Positions 1-12,717 of a DNA stretch of 31,316 nt are shown here, piece by piece. The DNA comes from Plantago elongata. Taxonomy: Eukaryota > Streptophyta > Magnoliopsida > Lamiales > Plantaginaceae. The position numbers and the translations under genes were made by a program. How positions within the stretch are numbered: the first letter of the stretch is position 1; the number at the start of each line of letters is the position of its first letter. The DNA lies in NCBI GenBank assembly GCA_036897095.1, contig JAYMSP010001516.1, positions 1-31,316 on the forward strand, in the 5' to 3' direction. The notes below the pieces were generated by a model. It had not been told where the DNA came from, searched no databases, and worked only from the letters and a program-made list of their open reading frames with translations.

Positions 1-3000
1 AAACTTATATAGAGAGATTAGGAAGTTTCCTATAGGATTTTACTACAAGGTGTGCAGCTAGTTTACTAATTAGTGGTTCTTCTTTGTTTTAAGGTTAGAT
101 ATTCTATTAGATATTTAGCAAGATAGTTATATATATTATGTATCTTAAAAACGAATCTTTTAGTTCCAAATTAAATCTAGAAATCCCATCACAAATTATG
201 TGAACCCTTACTGACTAGTAGAGTACTAACAACATTTACAAAATATCATTCAATCTAAGGAATTCTTACAAGAAGATAAATTTCAAGAATTTGGTTTAGG
301 CATGAGATAAAATAAAAAGGAATACTAGAACTTCTAGTAGTCTAGTTCCCTTACCTTAAATATCTTTTGGTGCCCTAGTAAAGTAATTAGAAATTCCACA
401 AAGAGATCTTAGTTAGTTAGGTATTTATCAAATATGAGCAACTAGATGTTTTTGGTGTTATACTCAAACCTTCATACTAGAGAACTTAGTTTAGTAATTT
501 CGTCTCAGAGTTAATGTAGGGGATATCCTCTAATCCTTTTTTTATTCTCTTGTCAATGCAAGTAAAGAAAAACATCTATTTTTCTTTAGTTCTCTATAGC
601 TTCTAGACTCCACGGAATTGTGTACAAAGCAAAGGTAACAAATATACCCATGTATTGTATATAGGTACTATACGACCCCTTAAGTTCTTTTTATTAAGTT
701 TTGTTAAGTCTTGCCTATATTACCCAGGCGAGTAGACTGTATGACGTACTTTAGTTATGATTCATACCTTATTCTTGTATTTTCTCATTATTATAAATAC
801 CTCTTAGTTTAGTACTATACAACTTAGTATTTTACAAGAAAACATACACTGTTTTTCAGGAATAGTATAGAATGAACATCTAAGTGAATTCTCTTACATG
901 CCATATAGTAAATTAAGTTTATAAAACAATGGCGGGGTAAACCTTGTACAATAATTTTTTACTCTAGGTATTATAAAGAGTTTTATACTCTAATCCGATA
1001 GCTTAGGTTCCTAATATAGATCTAGTAACAATTCTATTTTACATAATAAGTTGCATATAGAGTCATGTAACAAAGTATAAATGGGATATTCAAAAATTTT
1101 AATACTTAATTAACTTAAATTAGACAAAAAAAGAAAGACATACTTACTACTACTGAAATCACGAATAATGCTTTAAGTTGAGTCTTACCCCCAAGGATAC
1201 GTTATATACCATATACTATGTATTCGCCTCTTTATTACTTTACACTAATTTAGATTTATTAGGAAACCCCTGTGTTTTATTTTAAAAAGAATATTCTTAT
1301 TTCACAACTACCAATTTAATTACGTGCATAATTTCTAATCTTATCCATTTTATGATATATGTTAAATCACTAAAATCATGGAATCACTCGCTAGTATTAT
1401 ACACATTTATTTATTTATTTAAAAATTATTTATAAAAACTTTTTTTATTATTGTAAAGAAAAATTTTAGAGTAGGAAGAACATCGCAAAGCACATTTTTA
1501 GTAGACCTGAGTAGAACAGAAAGTACAGCACATCTTGAAAGAGAAACACTTAGCCAGCAATTGTTGTAACATAGAATATACTTAAGAAAGACTAATTTAG
1601 CCATATTTAGCAGTAAGGATTACCTCGTTAACCTATGAATGAATTAGTTACTTGTGTTGTCTTAGAGATTTATACTATGTACTATGATGAATGCACTAAT
1701 TCTAATATGCTTCTACTATGAGTATGAAACGGAAATAAGGAAAGAACTAATACATCTAGTATAATCTAGTTTGTTACTCAGGAAGTCCTTAGTATTAGCA
1801 AAGTTGACCAAGAATGGTTCAAATATAGAACTTCATCCCCTTTAATTAAGTATGCTACGGTATTCTGGTATATAGAACACACAGCAATCATCTTCGAGAA
1901 TTATTTCTTTAGTTTGTAACTTAAGCAAGAAAGTAATTCGTTAAGGAATGGTCGTAATAGAATTTCTAGAAAAAGAATTACTACAATACCTTGCTAACTA
2001 CTCTATATTTAGTAACAACAGTAAATGCGTGAATAAGATCATCTTTACTAAGCGCTACTCCACGTATGTGTGAAGATTTGGTTCATGTATTAAACTATGC
2101 GAGTGAGCAATCTTTTTTTATATATTAAATGCTATACTTGTTCTTCTAAGCTACTCGGTTTACTCTATTCTAAGATATTATAATTTTAGAGTAAAGATTC
2201 GTTACATAGTTATATAGAAATAAAAGAGGTAAGCATATTCTAACACACTTATCATTTTAATCTTTTATGAATCTATTAAGTACAATACACAAGTAATACC
2301 AAAATTCTATACTCACTAGAAGAGGAAACTATATCTCTCATTTTTAGTCATCTTATATTTAATCTATGTTGTAATTAGTACTAAGGGAGGTTAATAATAA
2401 TATTATTAGGGAATTTTCCTATATAACATTAAGGAGAGTTTCAATTTCTTTCTATATCCCTTCTTGATCTGACTAAGGAAATATATGTTGCAGTGCTAAG
2501 CAAAGTTACCTACAAAGCATTATAGCTAAACTAGAATAATATAGAGAAATAAATAGAAAAAAGGAAGGAGTCAGATTTATGCAAGCACTATAAGAATAGG
2601 AAGCAACCCCTGTGAGTTAGTATTCATTAGAGTTGTATTGACACTCTTCAACATATATGTATGTAATATGTAAGTTCTCCTTTTAATAAGCGAGGGACTC
2701 ACTTATATTTTTAAGTGCTGTAATGTAAATAACAGTCAGACTCGTTTTGTTTTTAAATAATGCATATGTGACTCGCAAGACTTTTCGAAGACACCCTTCA
2801 TGGATACTTAATTTATAACTAGTAACTACCGTTAATGGAAATATAGTTTACCACTTAACTTAAATGTAAAGGTATACACTAAGACAGGTATATATGGTTA
2901 TTCAAGTTTTATACATTAAAAAATATGGTCATTACATTGGAACAAAGGATAGTATAAATTATAATCATATCCTGGAAAATACATGTAAAGTACTGAATAC

Positions 3001-3396
3001 ACAGTAAGACAGCATATTATAAAAATGTAGTCTATTTCTTTTCTTATAGAGCTCTAAATCTTAAGTAATTAAGTAAATATTGTAGTATTTTGTAGTAGTA
3101 ACTAGGAATCTGAGGTAAGCTTAAGCACGTATCTAATTTAGTCATTCTCTAAGTACTCTATACTCATACAAGTGTCTATATTATGCCTTAAGTATGCAAT
3201 CTTTGTAGTACTCTGCTAAGTTAAGCTAAGTAATCGCTATCTCTATACTCTAACTAGCAACATTCTATACTATTGTCTTAAGCTTTTTCATATTTCCTAA
3301 CTAATGCTTACTTATCTCTCTTACTTTGTTAAAAAGAAAACATATAATTATGTTTACTTTCTTAGTGGAGGTATTACTAGGACGTATAACGCAAAC

Positions 3397-3416
3397 TAGA
3401 AGTATATATACTTCTA
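3397..3416. repeat. 20-bp perfect palindrome
   Basis: A perfect dyad centred between 3406 and 3407, with half-site TAGAAGTATA. The core is alternating A/T but the AGAAG/CTTCT arms make it more than simple AT repetition. No gene lies nearby and no function can be assigned. Chance formation in AT-rich DNA remains possible. Confidence 0.6.
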
Positions 3417-6400
3417 TACTTATAGGTTATAAGAGAATATATAGAAATGGAATTTTTGACCAAAGAACATTTAATTTATTTGCGTTATCATTAAATTTAG
3501 GATAAGACAAAAATATATCTAAACTAAAGGGGAAACTCCTAAGGTATGCGTGTAGTAATATTCCTCTAATATTTTATCTAGTACTATATGTAGTAAAGAT
3601 TTTGCTTAAGAAGGAAAACATTGTACTATACCTATTTATATGCTATAATAAGGATAAGGAAACACTCGGGAATTTTTGTTTTGTTTTTAAGGACTAAAAT
3701 ATTTGACAGACTCTGCCATAATCCACGAAGGAGATAAAAGAACTAAAAAAAGAAATTCACATGTTTGGTTAAGAATCTTTTAGTATTCTAAGAGAACGTA
3801 ATATAGCGTAAGTTATAATAAGTCTAATTTGCTTTCTTAGCTAGAACTTATGTAAATATAGTAAGTATATAACTCTCTCACTTATGTTAGCTAGCTTCGC
3901 GGACCTTTTAATTTATAGGAGTTACCAAGCTACATTATTGCTATTTTTGCAATAGTAAATAAAGTTAAGGCTTAAGTAAGTTAGCAGGCACACAAATCTT
4001 TTAAGAAAGAGTTATCACTAAACTAAAGTATTTCATTACACCCCTAATGAGTTAGTAGAGATAAGTATAATAATATAAACGACTTCCCTAGTAATTCCCA
4101 GTTTTACTGCGTGTTTCTTAGTTTTTACATGTTTTTGGCTCCCTTTTGACAAGTACTAAAAGCTGTATCCTTGTTCTTATAGTCCACAATTATTTACTTA
4201 ACTATAGAGAACGTAATAAAGAAATAGCTTGGCCATAGTATCATAGTAATGGATAAGGTAAATATTTGTTGTCTAACAACTTAGGTAATACACGTGTGTA
4301 TACTTTTGTTGTACTGTAGTAACTGAATATCTATTCAAAAGATAAAGAGATTCTAGTAATTGCTATATATATGTAAGTAATTACAGGCAGAAACAGAAAT
4401 AACCTATATTAGAAATTAGAATTAAACTCATATAGAGACTAACTAACAATATTATACTATAGATAATTATCCATGAAATGTTTGCAAAGTTAACCTTTTT
4501 CTAAGTAAGATCCTTATACTTACTAGCTAGAGCTAGCCAGCTTTTAGAGAAGTACTTAGTTCTATTCTATATTTTTTTGTATACATAATTTTGCGTATGT
4601 ATTCTTAGGTTGTACTATTTCTTTTTCTATAAATAGAATATTTTCTACCACCAGAGTACTTATTAAACAAATCTAGATAATGTCTTTCCTTAGGGGCATA
4701 CTCTAAAGTTGGGTCTTGAAGAGAAGTCCATACATTATAAAATATTTCATAAGGACATTCGGAGGAGAAAACAAGAAATGTGTATATTCATCCTGCAAAT
4801 ATTAGTTATTATTAAGTATAAGGTTGTTTATTGTAGTACTATGTTATTTGTGTTTATTTTTAGAGGAATTGAGTAAGCTCCATATTATAGATCAGAAGTA
4901 TGTAATACTACGTAGGGATAGTTAAATATAATTGTAGAAAGAATTTCACTAGACTGTAGGTATTATACAGAAAGTAGGGTTAAAAGTAATTACGTATTTA
5001 AGTTAAGTATAGGGCATAATGAGACACCTCACGCTAACTCTAAGCATTGCGTGTAGGATTGGGTCTACCTATATTACTAAAAACAAGACTATATATAAAC
5101 TTATTTAAAATTTATATAGTATAGTGACTTATAAAATGGAGTAGAGAATTATGGAGTCATCTGGATAATTTAAATATTATAAACATATAATTAAGGGAGG
5201 AGTCCTTACAACTAGAGTCTATCTAGGAGCATACTCTTATTTTATACTTTAATCTGTAAGCATGCTTAGGAAATTTTATCTTTTATTCTTATAAAATATT
5301 AAATAACTTAATCCAAATACCATTCTTCCTTTTACTAAGAAGCGTGTTACTTGCCTTAATCTATTACCCATTTTTCAAGCACATTTCTAGGTCTATATAA
5401 AGAAGCCCCTAGCACTATTCCATAAAGTATATTTTAAGAAAGGCAGTGTAGCCATACTTCATGAAATAATTGATAATAGGTGCACAACTTACTTTCTTTT
5501 ATAACAGAATTAGTAGTTACTAGGCAAGTACCCTTTGGGTAAGGAGAACGCAATTTTTTATACTCTTAATTGTTTATGAATTTATTTTATGGTTAAGGCT
5601 TTGCTAGTACACATAAGTGATACTTTAAATTTTACTTTAAATAGGTGCCTTAGAGAAATATACCTAAAATACGCGAATAGAGTGTGCCCTAGAAATACCA
5701 ATAAAAATAACGCATAACTATACCTTAAGGGAGCTCTTATTTATTACGAATTATTTTACAACAAAGAGTGTGTCTATACATATAAATATCTTAGACGCGG
5801 TCTAGTATGAGTTTATGCTTTATTAACCTATATCTATAAGAGTACTGCTAAAGAAAGATAGAGTTTACCTTCCCTTATACGCTTCCTTAATAATCGCTTA
5901 TTCCTTTTTTAAGTACACTATAGAGGAGTATTCTCTTAATAGCTCTATACTAAAAAATAAAGGAAATTCGCGAAAAAAAAATTTTTATATACACCAATTG
6001 CTTGGCTGTTCCCAAGAAAAGATGCTTACTATGCTAGTACTTTTCATTACAGGATTTTTCCAGAAATCATAATCATTAAAAGCAAATTTTATAAACCCAG
6101 TAAAAACGCTAACCTAGAATTAAGAATATCAATAAACAGCAGGATTCCTACGCACGCAAAGATACCTGAGCATTTTCGGAGAAAAACGTTTGTTTGTCTT
6201 AATAAACTATCCGAGAATCTATGACCCTATCATAGTAACATTTGCCTACAATTTTTCCTATAACTATGTTGTGACATATCGAAAGAAGTATGCGTAATTT
6301 ATCTGTTCGCTAATTTTTTTTTAATACCTAAGGAGTAGTTTTTCATTCTTAACTAGATTATAGTAAACCTCTTGGGTGAGTTGTAGCAAATAAAGAATCC

Positions 6401-7893
6401 CGTAACGAAGACGAATAGAGAAAAAATAGAAAAACTAAAGAAAATTCTAATCCAAGAACTTCTCCCAATACCTAGCTAGGATATTTGTAATGAAATTTTA
6501 GGATAAGCCATCCTTTACTATAAAATTACAGTCAATTCCTTTTTTTTTATTAACTACTCCTTACTAACACTGTAAGGATACACTAGGAAATTTCCTGTGC
6601 CGATTAGGAATACAATTAGCCGGGCAACCTTTTATCCTATTCCTTAAAAGCTTCAAAGTGAAGCATGTTGATAATTTGAGAGAGACTCTCTTAGATCTTA
6701 TCTTAGTAGAGAAATGAAAAGACACCTGCAGTACTTATACAAAAAAGTGGTAGGCAAGACAGATTAGAAATAGAAAAGGATAAATAAAGAAAGATGAAAA
6801 AGTTATACAATATATTCACTCGTTTATTTTACCTATTTAAATTTTGGATAAGGCCCCTTCTTTCTCGATCTTTTTTTAGAAAAAATTAGATTCTAAAAAG
6901 TGTTATGTTATTTTGGTTTTTTGGACTAGTTTCTTTCTTCTAGGATCCTCCTTTTCTAATATGAAAGGCGAACTCAGTTCTTAATATAAAGAAAAATGTT
7001 TATTGTGATGTCTAATTCTAGAAGAAGAAATAATAGATTGTTTTTATAGATCGACTTAGAGAGTTGTTGGGGTTTAAACAATGAATAATTCTGCAAAGAC
7101 ATCTCCTTTTTGTTCGAGATTTATGTAATAATATCTATCCTCACTTTAATTAGATCCGTAAACTAGAAAGAAGTGATTAGAATGGACATCTGTCTTTCAT
7201 TCTTTATATTATTTTATATATGATGGTGAAATATGTGAAGTTTGCTTGCACTTTTCTTTATTTTTTTACTACTATTACTATCAAGAAATAGACAATTAGG
7301 ATGGGGCATATTGTGTAGTCTTCCTACTAGACTATTACTAACCAATAGTATAATATAGTAATAAAAAAGGAAAAAGAGTAGAACATGCTAAAATTTTATA
7401 ATTTTTTATTGATTGTAATTTTAAGTACTAATCCTAATCAACTACGCGATTCTTCGTTCTTCTCTCTATACTTTTAACTTTTATTCATGCATCTACTATT
7501 TCTTAATCTTGTTAAAGAATTATATTAACATAATACTCATATCATATAAAGATTTTATAGGAGGACTTCCTCTATAAAGAGTGTCGTTACTTAAAGTATA
7601 GTAACTAAAAAGCAAATACTAATTAAACACAAGTAAAAAGAGAAGTTATACACGGTACATACTTAAAACACCGAAATTTCTTCTTATATAGCCTAACTCT
7701 AGCGAAATTCCCTAATCTTTTAAAATCGTAGTTTATAGAAAGAAAACAAAATAATAAAGAGCAGTCATCACGTTATTAGAGTTAGTTCGTTAGTATTTAT
7801 AAATTATAGAGTTAGGTTTAGGCAGGACTCCTTCTTAAATATGGTATGCTGTTATCAAGAGATTAAAAATTTATTATAGACTAGCTTAGTTAG

Positions 7894-7909
7894 AATTGTA
7901 TATACAATT
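7894..7909. repeat. 16-bp perfect palindrome
   Basis: A perfect dyad with half-site AATTGTAT, lying about 75 bases before the G+C-richer island that begins near 7985. It is nearly all A/T and may be a chance event; it is recorded because it is exact and adjacent to a compositional boundary. Confidence 0.5.
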
Positions 7910-7984
7910 ATATATATTCCTACATAGGGGATAATTAGGAAGACTCTTCTATGTGTTACGCTGTTAGTACAAGTTACATAGTAA

Positions 7985-8325
7985 GTGACGGGCCTGGGTA
8001 TTTTTTTAGTAAGCGCTAGGTTAGATTACTGGTAAGAAGGAATGCTTTGAATTAACTTAGAGAATCAGTCAGTTGATCATGCGAGTCAAGTACAGCGAGC
8101 AGACAGAGTCTTGACTTTAGTTGCCAATGAGCAAAGGTCGATCCTCCCTCAATCAAGAACAGCAAGTATCTATAGAAGAGATAGCACTGATAACTAACAG
8201 AGAGTATTCCGCTGAATCATATCTCTACTAGGAGGGGATGCTTGGGTGGAAAAATGAAGATAAGATGCTAAGGCAAGCGCTCTTAAAAGGAAGCTAGTAG
8301 TACCGTGACTGGGAAAAATTCCAAA
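7985..8325. other. G+C-richer island, unidentified, possible relic of ordinary mitochondrial DNA
   Basis: Roughly 340 bases whose composition (47 % G+C in 8101..8160 by hand count) resembles the nad7 block and not the surrounding AT-rich DNA. It contains a 34-codon + strand frame from ATG at 8127 to TAG at 8229..8231, too short and too unlike known proteins to call a gene. No tRNA fold or intron domain is visible. It may be a surviving patch of older mitochondrial intergenic DNA or a piece transferred from elsewhere; I cannot choose between these. Confidence 0.5.
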
Positions 8326-8330
8326 TGATA

Positions 8331-11110
8331 AATAATATAATAAAGTAGTAACTTAAGTAACTTAGCGTAAAAGCACTGTACCCAGGAATCCATCTAAGCT
8401 TTAGATCTAGACAGAAATACATTTATTTTTATTTATACATAGAAGAAGACAAAGGCAACATAGTTTATAGAGAGAGGACTTAATAGTAGGTTACATTCTT
8501 CGGATTTGCGATGGTAGACATTTCGAGACTTAAGATCTATTTCATATATTGTATAAAAAATGAGTATTAGCTACTTTTTTATTTAGAACAAGATCCCTTA
8601 TTATATAGGTCCACTAACGAATTATACCAAAGCTCTACCAACTTATAGTCTTTTTTATACTTAAATTGTTGTAAGTAACTCCAAGAACTACTAGGTATAG
8701 GTAAGAACTTCATTTGAATAGATGATAGTAAGGCACTTCGCAAGTAATTCTTTTTATGATAGATAAGAGAGGCTTTGTTGTAGATGTAGATAAATATACT
8801 ATATGTTGGTAAGGGTCATAGGGCAAAATAGACACATATTAGAAAAGCAACCTTTGTTATAAGTTTTATTAGTAGAACCGGTCTAAAAACAGCTATACTT
8901 TGATTACTCCTTATAGATGGTACACTCGCAGTCTCGTATTATAATTAGTTGTTTAATACTTTCATGACTTAACTTAAGTCCTTTTCCTACTAAATTTAAA
9001 AAGAGGGGCCTCTGACCAATGCACAAAGAACTAAGTATGGAGTACTTACAAAAGTAAGTAAAAGACAAAGGGTTTCTAATATAAGAAGCACTTTTCTAGT
9101 GGAAAGCACTACTTTAGGGAATATCTGCTTTTGACATTTAAATACTATAGGATGCATCTAAAACTACTAATTTTTTTAAGTAAAGCCTTAAAATATATCT
9201 AGAAGGTTACCTTTACTCTATCTAGTACTTCACATTTCATATACAACAAGAGAGTTCTTAGAAAGACTAGTTCTTATAACATGGGTAAAAACTCCTTAGT
9301 AATGGTATTTCATGTAAGGACCAAGGAAGGTAGAATTTATACTACTATATAAATAGGAGATCATGTCTTTCCTCGATGTAAAGTTGTTCTATAATATAAC
9401 TTCTATTACATACCTGTACCTGTGTTTTTGGCATTTCCAGTGTACTCTACCTCAGTGCCAAGGCATACTGTTCTTTAATTATTTACCTTTTTGCGCTTTC
9501 TTAAGTTATTAAGAGAATACCTAGAATGCTATACATGCATAACACATAATTTATAGTTGACTATACGCTATAATAGAGGTACGCACTAATTTCTTTACTA
9601 TATACTATAATTGCATTTTCTTTATAAGAAGAAGTTGTCTTTATTCTATAAAAAGAGGCTATAGCTATAATAGATAAAGTTGAAACCAAGAGCAAGAGTA
9701 CGGCTTCAAAGTACGTATATTATAAAATAATATATTTATATATAAATTATAGTAGAAGGAACTTGTTCTCAAAGGTGTTATTAATCCAATAAAAAGATGA
9801 TTATATAAGAAAAATAGTATAGTGTATAGGATTCCTTAGGTAGTGCTCTAACCTATTTTTGGAGAGTTCTTAACGTATACTTAGAATTTCTATTAATAAA
9901 GAATTCAATGCCAAAAGAGAGACACCTTTTTTTGGGGCTGCGTAAGTATGAAATTTATTAGTAAATATCAGGAGTACTCTATAATATAAAGAACTACATA
10001 TAGATAACACCTCTGTAAAAGTAGTCAGGCAACAAAGAAGATAAAGAGCTACTAATGACTAGTAATACTAGAGTAGATTTTGGCAGGACTTTAACATGTC
10101 TTTTATTATGTCTTCAAGCACGTAAGCACTGTTGTAATAAACCCGTGTCTCTTCTATCATCATACCTATCATATTTTCTAGCTAAATAAATAAAGTACAA
10201 ACACAGTAATAATTATAGATTTTCCTCGTAGTGTAGCTTCTCTCTTAGACAAGTTATCTAACAGCCCCTAACTCTTACTAAACATCCTTTTTTAGAGCTA
10301 TCTTCCTCGTCTTATTTTATTATAATTTAATCCACCAAAACTCGTTAATGTAACAAATTCATTTTCTATGTGTTTAGCTTATACTATGTATGCATTATAA
10401 ACTAAGCAGAGTCCTTAAGTAACCATAAATGTAAAAAGTATATACCTCTTGGATACGTGTTATTTTATTCCTGGGGGTACGCCGCTTACTAAATAGTTAT
10501 GTAAATAACATACTTTTTATATACTTTATTATTCTTAAGTAAGACAACTCAAGTTATAATGAGTATATAAATTACCACAGAGTACTAGGTAACTGTGCTT
10601 TTATCTATCTCAAGTAGTACCTATGTATTAATATCTTAGAGAATGAAAACATTGGTGGGAGTCTAATAGACTACCAACAGTACGAAGTAAATAGCACAGA
10701 TAAAGCAACAGTAAGTAAAATAAAAAGTACCTATAATAACTAGGAAGTATATAATACACATTAAAGTTGGAACACTCACTAGTAAACACGTGGCACTAAC
10801 CCATGTAGTGAAAATAACTAGTATATAAATGACTTAGTATAAGATTTACACGATATAATAATTAGAAGAGTATTATAAATTAAAGTAAACCCGCCAGACG
10901 TAACTACCATACTTTTGAGGGCATTATATTTTATTAGTAAAAAATATATATATATTACTCTTGTCAAAGTATAGAAACACGCGTCGATAATAAAATAATA
11001 CGTTTTCATTTATAAATTAGTCATTAATAAGAATTTTAATAGATCTTGTACTAAGTAATAGTAGTAGTATAACTTAAGTGATCCATTATAATCAGATTTC
11101 CTTACAACTT
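8331..11110. other. AT-rich non-coding DNA, no gene found
   Basis: About 2.8 kb of AT-rich sequence (18 % G+C in 10501..10560 by hand count) with no supported gene. The one longer open frame (10818..11009, minus, 63 codons) translates to an I/Y/L-rich string expected from random AT-rich DNA. An imperfect inverted pair, TTGGCA at 9428..9433 and TGCCAA at 9456..9461, is present but is too loose to call a structure. Confidence 0.65.
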
Positions 11111-11121
11111 GCTTTCTATTT

Positions 11122-11292
11122 TAAATGACTGTGCTCGGTGTCTTCTCCCGCTGTTGCATTCTCTGGCCTTTGCAGGATCCTCCCCAGAACATGCAAGTAA
11201 ATCTTTTACTGCCTATCCCCGCACCAATCTATGACGAGTCCTGTTACCTTGCTACGGTACTGAGGCCCCTATGTAACAAAGAAGCACTTACT
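11122..11292. other. Short G+C-rich island, unidentified, with a 60-codon open frame
   Basis: An abrupt patch of about 170 bases at about 50 % G+C (30 of 60 in 11161..11220) between sequences near 20 to 30 %. A + strand frame at 11125..11307 (60 codons) spans nearly all of it and runs a little into the AT-rich DNA. The translation is rich in Cys, Leu and Pro and matches no family I recognise, so the open frame is probably a by-product of composition. The sharp edges suggest a small insertion or a conserved relic, for example of mitochondrial, plastid or nuclear origin; the sequence alone does not show which. Confidence 0.45.
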
Positions 11293-12692
11293 TTTTATAC
11301 TAGGTAATACTCTCTTACGTGTTGCTAGGTAATTTCATTTATATGTATAAAAGACCAAGACAAACACTCAAGGTTATCAATAAAAATTATATTAGTTACG
11401 TTCCTGAACAAAAAAATTAATTAGTATACCTTCTCCAATTCCATTTATTAGTTAGTTGTGGACGGCTTAAGTTATATTACCTAGTTTATAGGAATTATGC
11501 ATGTTACAATCTGTTAGATTCAAATACAAGGAATATATCATCAAGAAAAGGATGCAAGAATGAACTCTCCTAGAGTCTAGAATAAGGTGTATTTGTATCT
11601 AAAGAGAGTAAAGAACTTACTAAAGTCATACTTAGGCGAACTAAAAAGTATAGGGTATAGATAAGGAATTAACTTTAATGCAGGTTTATAAATAGTAGTA
11701 CTATATCTGTCTTCATTAATTTAAGTATAATTTTTAATGTACAAATTAAGTCTAAGGCATAAACAAAATGCAAGAAAAGGTCACGTAGGGCAAAAATTTA
11801 AAAGACGGTGGTTAGTAGTATAGTAAGCATGAAGTACTATTTAGTCATTATCATTACCTAGGGTTTCACCCTTGGTGGAGAGTTAGGGAAACGCTATATG
11901 GGAAATGTAGTAAAAGTTTACCTTAACGATTTACTCCTTATATACTGCTAGATATTTCAAGTCTTATTTCATATTAAATTTAACACGCGGGTCTGTGCCA
12001 TATATTTATAACCTCTATATCAAATTAAATTGAAATTATAGCATACCTTACTTATGTGCTAAGCTCTTTAACTAGTACTACTATCTTTTAACAAGTACAT
12101 TTGCGAGTAAGGGGTACTGTATTCTTAGATATCATAAGTTATATTCAACAACGAGAGGAGTGGCTCTAAAAAGGTAACTAGTTATGTTATATACTCATCC
12201 GTCGATTTTCTATATCTCTAATTAAAGGCAAGTAAGCCGCGTGCTCGTGCAAAATAAATAAATAAAATTTATTTATATAGTGTAGCTTTAATCTTATTTA
12301 GTCACTAAATATGCTATCCACGAGTTGTTTTATAGATCTAATTTAGTTCAGTTTATACCATTTTAAGGAAACGTTTATAGAACAAAGCATCCTTCCAAAG
12401 CTCTATTTATAAAAAGGAGAAGTAGTACTTAAATAACACAATGCGTTGTAAGAAATAAAAAAGAAATGCATAGAGAGTACTAGTTTATTAGATAGTGTAG
12501 TAGCTATCATAGGTTTAATTATTTAGATTAGTACGCAAATAGAGATAATAACTTAGATGAAGCTTGGAGGTATACATGCTCTTTTTTTTGCTTACATACA
12601 ATAGAATTGGTAGTACTAAGTATTCATAGCTTCTCTCTCCCAATTAGAAATGAAAGCATAGAGAACAACTCGCAATGTATAAGAGTCCGACC

Positions 12693-12717
12693 CTTGGGAA
12701 CATGCCAGGTACCCAAG
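12693..12717. repeat. Small hairpin (6-bp stem, 13-base loop)
   Basis: CTTGGG at 12693..12698 pairs with CCCAAG at 12712..12717 across a 13-base loop. It stands out because it lies in a short patch richer in G+C than its surroundings. No adjacent gene gives it a role. Confidence 0.35.

Larger units (their letters stand above)
1..7980. other. AT-rich non-coding DNA, no gene found
   Basis: About 8 kb of AT-rich sequence; hand-counted lines range from about 20 % G+C (121..180) to 37 % (6001..6060). All three frames on both strands are broken by frequent TAA and TAG codons, and the only open frame above 60 codons (1419..1604, minus) is a low-complexity hydrophobic translation unlike any family I know. 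I see no tRNA cloverleaf, rRNA motif, group II intron domain V or recognisable gene fragment. Short palindromes occur and are listed separately. The most likely reading is drifted organellar intergenic DNA; absence of genes is judged by eye, so very degraded fragments could be missed. Confidence 0.7.

Noticed and set aside
8127-8231. 34-codon frame starting ATG inside the 7985..8325 island.
   Set aside because: Too short and unrecognised; the island's composition alone makes such a frame likely.
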